Source: Clytia hemisphaerica
Lineage: Eukaryota; Cnidaria; Hydrozoa; Leptothecata; Clytiidae
Length of the DNA stretch: 64,000 nt
Reading direction: 5' to 3'
Assembly (NCBI GenBank): GCA_902728285.1
Contig: CACVBU010000558.1
Location: 250,561-314,560, forward strand
A program made the translations under genes and the position numbers. The notes beneath the pieces are model-generated. The model was not told the DNA's origin. It ran no database searches and saw only the letters and a list, made by a program, of their open reading frames with translations. Below, piece by piece: positions 20,291 to 29,730 of this stretch (position 1 is its first letter; each line of letters begins with the position of its first letter).

Positions 20291-21343
20291 TAAATCAGAA
20301 ATTGAAGTATAAGTGAATTCCAGCAATGAGTATATTGCAGTTGGTTAAAAAAGGTTTATTGTCTATATGGTGGTGCTTACACGACAAAAGTTCCTTTTAT
20401 TATCCAGTTTACCCAGGACCAACACTCCATCTAGTTCAGTCAACCAATCACTCGTTGATCTATTGATTGACCAATAATCATTGTCATTAACATTTTCATT
20501 TATTTTTTGGAATTTTCTATGTTACTTTTTGAGCATCTATAAAATATAAAATAAATGATATTTATGTAAACAAACATACTAAGGATCAACCTGTAGAGGT
20601 CAATCATAAAATGAATCGATTCTCTACTTTAATCGGATTAATTTTCACGACTTTGAATTTTGCGAGATAAATATTTTGATTTTAGACTTTAAATATAATA
20701 TTCCCTTGGGTTTATCTATGCCAGTAAGCTATCTCAGAGGATTGAACGTTATTAATGTCACGAAAGATTAAAAACCACGTAAACAAAAAAATTAAATATC
20801 GCAAGAATTAATTTTTAAGTATTGTTGGCTTTTTGGAAATGGATAAAATGGTCAACAAAAACCCTAGTTGATTGAAAGAATGGAATAATTAGGAATTATC
20901 AAAGATCAATTGACAGATTTTAAACATTACAAAATAAATTCCCATTTTTGGGAATTAGCCCCCAGAAATTTCGACAACTCAAATTTGGCCATTTCATTTT
21001 ATATTGTACGAACATTTCCAGGTCTAGATTTGAGCTCGATAAAAGATGTTTTTTCTTCATTTTTCCAGGGGGTCAAAATTATTTTAAAATTTCCAGAGGT
21101 TACAATACTAATTTTAGTTAGTCTACCGACACTTTATGGTATGAAAAGTAATTTTTTAAGGTTTTTTTTTTGCAAATTTACCATTTTCCAGGGGGTATCC
21201 ACACATTTCCAAGAAATGTTTTTTGATTTTTAATGGAATGGTCAAATGAATAATGAATTAAAAATAAAATCAAGCGTAAACCAACGTTATGCCCATGTAG
21301 AAATTGTAAAGTCTACATTGAGATGTCAGACTTATTGAAGAAA
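20291..21343. other. gene-free stretch
   Basis: AT-rich DNA. TTTCCAGGGGGT occurs twice (about 21063 and 21185) with similar context, hinting at a decayed repeat. No gene is supported. Confidence 0.35.
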
Positions 21344-21613
21344 ACACCCTTCTCGCAGACCTGGTAGAATTTTTTCAGCCAGTGGGGGTAAAAAAAACGA
21401 ACTGAAACTTGATGGGGATTGGTATTCCCATATTTATTATAACCGGGGACTTAGATTTATTTGTATGCAATTCAGTGGGGATAGGAAAAATAGCATAATA
21501 TTTAGTAAGGATAGCTTTCATCATGAATATAACCATAACTTTCCATAAGGGACGGTATTTTGGCCATTTTGTTCAAGCAAAAAGGGTTCCCAGTGGGTCT
21601 GTGAGAAGGGGGT
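21344..21613. mobile_element. 270-bp element, ACACCC...CAGACC ends
   Basis: ACACCCTTCTCGCAGACC at the left mirrors GGGTCTGTGAGAAGGGGG at the right. The interior contains CAGTGGGGATAGGAAAAATA and GGGACGGTATTTTGGCCA words, shared with copies at 20044, 24470, 39192 and 57232. It has no coding sequence. Confidence 0.75.
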
Positions 21614-21776
21614 TTCAAGATGTAACAAAAACCCAGCATAATACAAAAATACTATATTAAAGTATAATTAAGATTCAAATTTACCCTACAAATTACATGA
21701 AAATTACTTTCACTCTCATATAAAACATTTCAGTTATACAAAATAATTCTCCTCCTACAAATCTTATGAATACATT

Positions 21777-22070
21777 ACCCGGGGTCCACTTTGTCTGTAC
21801 ACAGACCCAGTATCTACGGCTAATTTAAAAATCTATTGCCGTAGAGGGACTATTGTCATTGTCTTTTCTCATTTGAGATTTTTCAAACCGACCGCTGCGA
21901 TGGAGTGCTGGTGAAAGAGGGGAGACGATGAGAGAAGTTATGCTATTTATAAATCATACTTCATCGCAGAGGTCTCCATACGGGAATTTTTTATCAAACA
22001 GACAATGCGCACAGAGTGTGAGACCTGAAGCTTATTGATAGACTGGATGGCGCGATTAAGTGACCCAGTA
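21777..22070. repeat. interspersed repeat with CCCGGGGTCCA head
   Basis: It begins CCCGGGGTCCACTTTG and ends with GATAGACTGGATGGCGCGAT. The start and end, but not the middle, recur at 48149-48205 (CCCGGGGTCCAGTC and GATAGACTGGGTGGCGCGAT). The family is unknown; the shorter copy may be an internal deletion. Confidence 0.55.
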
Positions 22071-22179
22071 GCATATGTTAAAAAAGCTTAGGCGGACTGC
22101 AAAACAGTTCAGTTAGAAGTTAGAAGTAGACTCTAATCTAATAAGTCCCCGAAAATAAAAAAATATGACAATTGAAAAA

Positions 22180-23250
22180 TTATTTTACCTCGACAAGTAC
22201 CACGCACACAATATTATCATATCCACATACAAAAAAATCATTATCACTTTCAAAAAACCAATTGCCGTGGTGGTCGTTTTTCTTTAAAGTTAAGGATTTG
22301 AGATTATCAGTCGGGTGCAGAACTTTAGCTTTCTCTATATCATGCCAATTCGCGATGAAGTCACGCATATGTATATGAAGACCAGTTCCATTAGGCCATA
22401 CTTTCCGAGATGTATCGGTGAAAATATAGGTTTTGCCTGTTGAACAAGGTACTTCTAAACTTCTTAATGCTTTGTACATATTTGCATGATGCGGATAAGG
22501 AATTTGTTTGACTAGCACTTGAGCGGCAAATTTTACCAAATCGATTTTACCCATATTTTCAAAATTAGGTGCTACTGTATATAGGTTCACCATTTCTTTC
22601 AGCTTCTCTTCCGTTTCATGAAACTTGTTTGTCATTATTTCCAGTTCATCCTTCATCACTTTGTTCTCAACTGTCAATTTTTGAGGTGAACCGCCCTCTT
22701 TTATTTTGTCAGCTTTCAAAAGTTCATATTTTGTTTCCATTTCACGCTTTTCTTCTCGGCACTTCAAAATATCCTTTGAAAGTTTTTCCATCTCGAGGTT
22801 AATTTCATTTCCACTGCTTCGCTTTAATTCTTCATTTTTTGCTTTTAAAGCTTTCACATCTTGCTCCAATGTCATTTTCTCCGCAATCAAGACATCCTTT
22901 TCAATACCAAATTGTTTCTCAGCTTTCAGTAGAGCATTCTCTGATCTTAATTTTAAAATTTCGTTTTCATTACGTAACTGGTTAATTTCATTTTCAAGCT
23001 TTAATTTAAGATCCTTAATTTCATTTTCCTTTTTCAAATTGTAATTTTCAAGTCTCAATTTTCCCATGTCGTTTTGCATTTTCAAATGTTTGATTTCTTC
23101 TTTAAGCAGGTTAGCTTCATTACCGTTGGAGTTCGTATCCTTATGTAAATCTCCACGAGCTCCGGCAGCATTTTGTGGATCAAGTATCCTTTCGCTGTGG
23201 GCATTGTTCATTCTCCAATCATCAACGTCAATCTTTTTTTGTGATGCCAT
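22180..23250 (-). CDS. coiled-coil protein, NAHSER/NAAG family, copy 2
   Basis: Unrecognised family. This single 356-codon exon starts MASQKKIDVDDWRMNNAHSE, followed by PQNAAGARGDLHKD. Residues about 35-220 are a coiled coil. FGIEKDVLIAEKMTLEQDV is nearly identical to copy 3, showing a recent common origin. Residues about 235-356 form a C-terminal domain with aromatic residues and KVLHPTDNLKSLTL. The ATG at 23248-23250 is supported by the MASQ start shared with copy 3. There is no membrane segment or signal peptide, so a cytoplasmic or nuclear protein is expected. The genes are all on the minus strand, 2-3 kb apart, consistent with tandem duplication. Confidence 0.85.
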   Translation of the reverse strand: MASQKKIDVDDWRMNNAHSERILDPQNAAGARGDLHKDTNSNGNEANLLKEEIKHLKMQNDMGKLRLENYNLKKENEIKDLKLKLENEINQLRNENEILKLRSENALLKAEKQFGIEKDVLIAEKMTLEQDVKALKAKNEELKRSSGNEINLEMEKLSKDILKCREEKREMETKYELLKADKIKEGGSPQKLTVENKVMKDELEIMTNKFHETEEKLKEMVNLYTVAPNFENMGKIDLVKFAAQVLVKQIPYPHHANMYKALRSLEVPCSTGKTYIFTDTSRKVWPNGTGLHIHMRDFIANWHDIEKAKVLHPTDNLKSLTLKKNDHHGNWFFESDNDFFVCGYDNIVCVVLVEVK

Positions 23251-23509
23251 CGTTACATTTACTTGAAATCCAACAAAAACAGAATTTTATCTATATGAAA
23301 TGACATGACAAAATAGTTATGGTACAAATAATAAAACCATGGACACATCTAACCAACAGACAAAGCAGATAACATGAAAGTAGGTCAAATACAGGAACGA
23401 AAGGAATCTAGTTACAAAGGAATCTAGTTACATTTACATTCAGGTTTCAAACTGCTAAATTTACCAATAAAGAAAAACTCACATCACTATCTGTAATAGT
23501 AATCACTGC
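23251..23509. other. upstream region of coiled-coil copy 2
   Basis: AT-rich presumed promoter region. GGAATCTAGTTACAAA is duplicated in tandem at about 23403-23432. No core promoter element is clear. Confidence 0.35.
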
Positions 23510-23830
23510 TTAACCCTTTAAGTGTCAATATCGAGTATATTGGACATGGACTATATAGGAGGGCGAGGTCTAACTCGTAGGAATTGGATTGTGCTTCATG
23601 GTCAAGCAAATAAAAAAATTCAAAAATGCAAAAGCGAGATTTTAAGCCAAAATCAAAAAAATACAAAGGAACCAAGGAACAAGTGTGCAAGATTTCAGCC
23701 AAATTCGACCATTTTTGAAATCTCCAGCCTGCCCTAAAGTTTTGAAGTGACAGACAGACACACATGGACTGATACACATAGACTGACAGACTTATCTGAT
23801 ATTCCGATGGCGGATTAACGGCCACCCACA
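23510..23830. mobile_element. truncated piggyBac-like MITE copy
   Basis: TTAACCCTTTAAGTGTC, then GGACATGGACTATATAGGAG and CTCGTAGGAATTGGATTG, matches the left half of the element at 12513. The matching right end was not found; GACAGACAGACACACATGG-type text follows instead. Confidence 0.65.
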
Positions 23831-24469
23831 CGCTAAAGCTCTAAAGGAGCGGGCCAATTTTCCATCGGAGAGGAATAATAATCGGCCTTTGATGTGCCGC
23901 ATCCCCAGTCAGGGTCAACTACCCTTGCACTTAAAGCTAAAAATATTTCGGTTGGACCTGCCAATCCCTAAAAACGAGGGATGGGTTACCAGACCTCCCG
24001 CAGCAAAACCCTTGACGCAGTCTTGCAAAGTTCCGTAATGTAAACTTTCCAGATGTTGAATTTTTTTCCTTCAGTGTTTAGCGTATCGGATGAAAATTTC
24101 ACCATCTGTCAGATAACTGACAGACGGACATTCTCAGATTCTAGCTCAACTGAAATTGAAAATACCTCTTCAACTCTATATTCGACGGCGGATCGAGACA
24201 AAAATAAAATTAGATGCTAGAATAAATTCCTAACATTTTTAAATCCAAAGTTGAAATCAACCCATTGATTGTAGTGAGTATTCAAGACATTTGTTCATTC
24301 ATTCATTTATTCATTCATTCATTGGATTGATTAGTGTTTTTTTTTTTTGTTTCATTCATTATTTTTTCGATCTATAAATAAAAGAATGAATAAAACTACA
24401 GAAAATTAATTTTAGGTTTAGTTTTGTAACCCTAAAATTTATTCACAAATACAAATCGAGAAAACCCCC
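23831..24469. other. gene-free stretch
   Basis: It contains (ATTC)n at 24295-24325 and a second GACAGACGGACATTCTC stretch near 24118, similar to that at 23750. No gene is visible. Confidence 0.35.
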
Positions 24470-24722
24470 TTGAACTTTTTCTCTCATTGGGGATGAAAAT
24501 GTCTGTCGAAATCGCAATGGGGATAGAAAATCTATTGTTTCCAGTCGCAGTGGGGATGGTCCCCGGATGGTTTTGAAGTGCAATTTTTCCCATTGAACTT
24601 CCATTGGGGACAAAATCATAGGGCAATTTCCCAGTGGGGTTGAAATTTTAGGTATTTTTTCCACCGGGGACGATTTCTTTGCCAATTTTTCCAATGGGGC
24701 GGGGGGAGGTTCTATAGGGGGT
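24470..24722. mobile_element. fragment of AATGGGGAYGAAAAT repeat family
   Basis: Repeated words such as CATTGGGGATGAAAATG, AGTGGGGATGG and CAGTGGGGTTGAAATTTTAG match the element at 57232-57515. The ends are not well preserved. Confidence 0.6.
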
Positions 24723-24860
24723 GAGAAAGAAAGAAAATATGGGTACAATGACCAGACAAGAGCATCAAAAGTTCAAATTCTTTTTAGCTTGCTTGAAATT
24801 GTTTTATAAAAAATACACTACATGGTAAAAAACTAAAGGTTCGTCGGAAATAAAAAAATA

Positions 24861-25347
24861 CAGTTAACCCTCACTAACTCGAACGGGAAGTCTGATTAGT
24901 TCAAATTACAGAGAGATTCAAATTATAGAGCGTATTGAGGGTTTTCTTTTCACGGGAACTGATAATTAGTTCGAGTTACAGAAAGATATGAATAATAAAA
25001 GTTCGAATTGACAATAGTCAAAAGTATTAAAAATAAGCTCACTTGTAGCTGAAGGTAAGAAAATTTCGGCAAATAATTAAATTTGCAAATTTTTGGACAA
25101 CTTATTTTGGCGAATCAAGAAAATTTTCAAATTTGAGGAGAATTATTTTTGGCGAATGACCCGTTGTTTGGTAGCATTTTAGCTGAAAAGGGAGGAATTA
25201 AAACGAAATATCATTCATATTTGGCAATAGTTAAAATTTTCGAATAAAAAAAAAATCTAAATTGAGAGGTATTAAATTTTGGCCAGTTTGGCTAAATTTT
25301 AAGGCAATTCACCAAATTTTCTTCCCTTATTAAAGTAACTAATAAAC
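24861..25347. mobile_element. pogo-like MITE end and TTTGGCGAA repeat
   Basis: CAGTTAACCCTCACTAACTC preceded by TA at 24861 resembles the end of the pogo-like element at 31447; the right end was not found. From about 25040 to 25330 words like ACTTATTTTGGCGAATCA recur, as in the elements at 33179 and 41390. Both are decayed. Confidence 0.5.
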
Positions 25348-26487
25348 TTAATGGAATTCCGCAAAAAGCTTTTTCTTTGCGAGCACCAAAAAATAAAGAC
25401 CTTTTGTATTTTTCACATTAACTGCAAAGTCATAATTGATTTCTAGATTCCAAAGTCCCTCTTCGCAGCGTTTTTCTAAGACGATGGATTTACGGTTATC
25501 AGTTGGGTGAAGAATTCTAACACACTTGATATCATTCCAAATTTTTCGTAAACGGTCCCGCAAGTTTAAATGATGAACACATCCGTCCGGTAGAAGAATT
25601 TTCGACGAAAATGCCAATCTGAAAATTAATACTTCTCCTGCTGTTCGACCACTAATTAAATCGTAATTCAAAGCCTGGAACATTTTCTCGTAGTGTGGAT
25701 AGTGTTCTTCCTTATCGAGAACATAAAGAGTAAATTCCACCAAGTCGGGAAAAGGTGTTTTCATAAAATCGGGTACTAATTTGGCCGATTTTTGTGATGC
25801 TATTTCCAATTCATCAAGTGTGTTTTTTGTTATTTCTAGCTCATCTTTTAATCTTTTATTTTCAACCATCAAATTATCAATTTTTTGATCAAATTTATGG
25901 ATTTCACATTCCATGATTCCATTGTTTTTTGCAATTTCACGATTTTCGTTTTGAAATTTTAAAATTTCAGCGTGGGATTTCTTCATTTCAATTATACGTT
26001 TTTCAATATCATCTCTCTTGTTTTCTTTCAATTCTTCATTTTCTGCTTTTAAAGTTTTTACATCTTGCTCCAATGTCATTTTCTCCGCAACCAAAACATC
26101 CTTTTCAATACCAAATTGTTTCTCAGCTTTCAGTAGAGCATTCTCTGACGTCAATTTTAACATTTCAATGTCCTTTCGCAACTCCTTTACTTCATTTGCT
26201 TTCTCGAAAACATCACTTTGAAGTTTTGATTTCAATTTCTCGAAGTCACAATATTTCTTCAGATTGTCATTTTCCATTCTCAGTTTATCCATTTCATATT
26301 GAGTTTTCAAGTTCTTGATTTCTTCCCTGAGGAGGTTCACTACACTATCAACATTACCAACTACCCTAACTGAATCCATTTCTTGATTTGAATCTTCTCG
26401 GAATCCAGCAGCATTTTGTTGATCAATCTTTCTCTCACTGTGAGCATTATGTATTTTCAGATTGTCGTTTTGAATTTGTGATGCCAT
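25348..26487 (-). CDS. coiled-coil protein, NAHSER/NAAG family, copy 3
   Basis: Unrecognised family. This 379-codon single exon begins MASQIQNDNLKIHNAHSERK, then QNAAGFREDSNQE. The coil spans about residues 50-245, including FGIEKDVLVAEKMTLEQDV shared with copy 2. The C-terminal domain (about 255-379) contains YPHYEKMFQAL and CVRILHPTDNRKSIVL. I chose the ATG at 26485-26487 because MASQ matches copy 2; upstream in-frame codons lack an ATG. The strongest conservation is at the N-terminal NAHSER-NAAG box and the HPTDN strand, so these are the likely functional sites. No membrane segment or known enzyme motif is visible. Confidence 0.85.
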   Translation of the reverse strand: MASQIQNDNLKIHNAHSERKIDQQNAAGFREDSNQEMDSVRVVGNVDSVVNLLREEIKNLKTQYEMDKLRMENDNLKKYCDFEKLKSKLQSDVFEKANEVKELRKDIEMLKLTSENALLKAEKQFGIEKDVLVAEKMTLEQDVKTLKAENEELKENKRDDIEKRIIEMKKSHAEILKFQNENREIAKNNGIMECEIHKFDQKIDNLMVENKRLKDELEITKNTLDELEIASQKSAKLVPDFMKTPFPDLVEFTLYVLDKEEHYPHYEKMFQALNYDLISGRTAGEVLIFRLAFSSKILLPDGCVHHLNLRDRLRKIWNDIKCVRILHPTDNRKSIVLEKRCEEGLWNLEINYDFAVNVKNTKGLYFLVLAKKKLFAEFH

Positions 26488-27961
26488 TGTTAAAAAGATA
26501 ATGTTCACACATACAGTAGTCTTACAGAGAAGGTCTGCAAAACATTTTGAGCATGAAAACTTGTACGATATCTGCGTTTATTTGCAGTGCAAGTGTGAAA
26601 ATATCGAACCAACAGGCAGTATATTAAAACACTGGAAACAGAACTTCTTTCATTCACACCATTGTAGTCCAGTAGAATTTTGAGTCGACCTAGAAAAAAT
26701 TTGTTGTTGACATCGAAAGCAAATGGATCAAACCAGACTGTGTTAAAACAATAAAAAGCAAGCAGTTTAAGCCCCTGATTTTTTTGGGGGTGCCAAAAGA
26801 ACAGTGGTGCCAAAAGACCACTGGTACCAAAAGACCAAGGATGCAAAGAGGCGTCCCTGATTACAAATTTTTCGGCGCCTCTTTGGTAATTTAATTTGTT
26901 TTCTAGTAAATACTTTCATAAGAGCAAGAAGCGAACTTTTAAGAAAACTACAGTATGTATCAAAAATTACCACGGCGAAATCAAACTACTAAAAATGCCA
27001 GGAAAAATTAACAATAAATAAACCAATATTGACAACAAATTATCACCGATCTACCACTACCAGACCATTCATTTATCGACTAGATCCATGTATCTATATA
27101 GCATTGATAACTCCAATCATATTTTTTATTTTCCCTTTTTTAAATATACTTTTTTGATTCTGTAAAGAATAACCAAGAATAATTATATTATTACATTCTT
27201 TGTCATACGTTCTTTGTCATAGAAATGTGTACCGTCAACTGCTCTAACTTGGGACTATCTGACAAAACATGGGACGGCAATTCGGCCACCATTTCACCGA
27301 ACCTCCAAAGTCATTTGATTTGACTTAATGAACGGCGTATTAAAAAATACACGAAAACAAATTTGTTGTCAAAGAGATTTAACAGTAAGTGAAAATACAG
27401 ACTAGATATCAACCAGCCCATGTTTCGACCAATCGTCCGGAGTTAGAGCAGTTGACGGTAAGTAACTAGGAGCCATATAGTGGCAGAAGGGGGTCAGTCT
27501 GATCCATCCTTTCTTAAATGACACCCTTCTTGGTATCCCCCAACAGTGAAAAAAGCTGACCCCCCCCCCCAACGTCTTCGTGCTATACATAATTTTGAAA
27601 ATGTCACTGAGCTGAAATTTCTCCGGCTTCCTCATCTTAGTTAGGGTGATTAAAGTTCTTATCCTTTCACTCGTCTTAGTTAGGGTGATTAAATTTCTTA
27701 TCCTTTCACTCGTCGGGATTTCAGATTAAAACAAAAATTATGACCTTAAAAGAGTTGCAATAAATATCGACCCCCTTCTTCCTATTCCATATCCCATTCC
27801 TTGATTTTGTGGAGGATTCCTTCCCCTCTCCCCTAATAAAGAGGGTACCAACAAAGAGCCAGGGAAATTCGTGATCTCCTCTTTGGAACTCCCCCAGAAG
27901 GGCTACTAAATAATATTGGTGAGAATGATGAGGTCAGGGTAATCGACACATCAGTCCACAA
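26488..27961. other. gene-free stretch upstream of the coiled-coil array
   Basis: At 26760-26900 the word GGTGCCAAAAGACCA repeats in a fold-back context. A direct repeat of CTTAGTTAGGGTGATTAAA lies near 27640-27700, and a C run is at 27560. No gene is supported. Confidence 0.4.
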
Positions 27962-28244
27962 TACACGTTTTTTCTTTATAAGGAACTTTAACTTTGCTCT
28001 GAGCCTGGAGTTCCTTATTTTTACAGAGAATTTCAGTCTCAAAGTTCCTTATCGAGTTCCTTACTACATAGGAAATTTTGAACTTTTTGCCCCTTGAAAG
28101 ATCAAAATTTGGTCAAATTAGTCCCAATAAGGTACATTATTTTCAAATCCACTTATTCTCAGCCTGAGCAGTTCCTTAACAATTCCTTATTTTTTGAACC
28201 ATTTTCAGCCTCGAAACGTGTTCCTTATAAAAAAAAAACGTGTA
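27962..28244. mobile_element. MITE, TACACGTTTTTT...AAGGAAC family
   Basis: The left end is TACACGTTTTTTCTTTATAA and the right end is TTATAAAAAAAAAACGTGTA. The interior contains GTTCCTTATTTT-type words about seven times, the same word that follows the T run in the terminal repeat. Related copies are at 44164 and 10082. Confidence 0.8.
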
Positions 28245-28702
28245 GGTAAAAATAATTCACTATGGAGGCATAGACATTAACAGTTATATCATATATGTAT
28301 TTTGATACAAAAAACTATATTGTTCATAAAAATGGACTATAATGTTTGTGTGATAAATATGAGGAATAAAAATAAGTTATAATGTACTAATTTTATACAC
28401 AAGGTTAATTTAAAGGTTTATCGGTTAACAAAAAAATAGTTATACTACAGTAAATGCAAAATATATTACACCCTCAAGAGGTGATTGTCAAAACAATAGG
28501 GTAAAATAAAGATAATGACACCATTGCATACATTATTGAACTTGATATAATACAAAAATACTGCTTGTGAATAAAAACTTAAAGCGCTATCTTATGTCCA
28601 TAAGAACCAGTAAATTAAGACTCTAGGGCCTATTTTTGGGGAAAATTTTAGGTTCAAATAATCTTAAAATGTTCTTAATACACTTAACTGATTGATTTAT
28701 TG
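28245..28702. other. gene-free AT-rich stretch
   Basis: No gene and no clear repeat is visible. It ends in the target-site copy ATTTATTG of the next element. Confidence 0.35.
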
Positions 28703-29143
28703 CCCGGGGGGGGCAGTCAGATTTTGGACTGACGGTATGTGCGGGCTAAAAATTGGCGTTCAAAATCGCACCCTTACAGTGCAATGGTTTTTCCCGAAAA
28801 ATACACCCTTACAGTGTATTTTTCGCCAAGTTAAATACCCTTACAGTGCAGTCCAGCTTTTTTCCCTGAAGTGATTGAAATGGAAATTTAGAAATTTTGC
28901 ATCTAAAAAGGGATCCAATACGTACTTGATCCAATATTTGAAAATAATTAGGTAAAGGGGATTGAATCCCTTAAAAAAACTTTGACTGGACAATTTCATT
29001 TTTGTTAGAATTTAGAAATTCGTACCCTTACAGTGCTGGTGGCAAAAAACCTACCCTTACAGTGCATTTCGGATGCCTTGAAAAACACACCCTTAGTGCC
29101 CGCACATACCCGTCAGTCATTTTGCTTGGCTGCCCCCCCCGGG
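28703..29143. mobile_element. G-run-ended element with CCCTTACAGTGC words, 8-bp TSD
   Basis: The ends are CCCGGGGGGGGGCAGTC and GGCTGCCCCCCCCGGG, and the inverted homology extends about 45 bp to TATGTGCGGGC. An exact 8-bp duplication ATTTATTG flanks it (28695-28702, 29144-29151). The interior repeats ACCCTTACAGTGC five times. It has no coding sequence. Confidence 0.9.
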
Positions 29144-29730
29144 ATTTATTGGCTTAAAATGGGATTGAAAACTACAGCTTTGGTAGATTTTGGTCGAGTC
29201 TCGCGTTCTCTTTTTTTTCTCCACAATTTCGGACAAAAGGTCTATAGACTTTTCAAAAAATCCTCAATAGTGCCAAGAAAAACCTGGGAAATTCCCAAAT
29301 GAACCACCAGTGATTATTTGGCAGATGACACCTAAAGTCTTGCTAGCAGTCCTTATGGCTTTAGTCATTGTGACTTTTATACTTTCAAAGACTTGGAAGA
29401 ATGGATTTGGCAAATCTAATAAAAACCACATTGGCCCTGGTAAAAATGGGTTTTCAGAGCTTATTTTGAAAATTTCCATGCATTTTTGAAAAGACTATAA
29501 CCTTCTGTCCAATATTGTATGAAAAGAAAAGCGTGTCTTTTTTGTACACGTTGGTTGCTTTTGATACTACATACAACTCCATAACTGGAACACGCACGGA
29601 GAACTTAAATTTTTTTTGAGTCTAGGAAATTGATTTATGGAGTAAAGTTTATAAGGCATGGATCCCACTGTCTAAGAGCCTTGTGAGAATAGTTGACAGG
29701 AACGAACTTAGTGAACGAGTGACTTTGATA
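29144..29730. other. 3' flank of the next gene
   Basis: No coding sequence is supported; it is probably 3' UTR plus intergenic DNA of the minus-strand gene ending at 29731. Confidence 0.35.
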
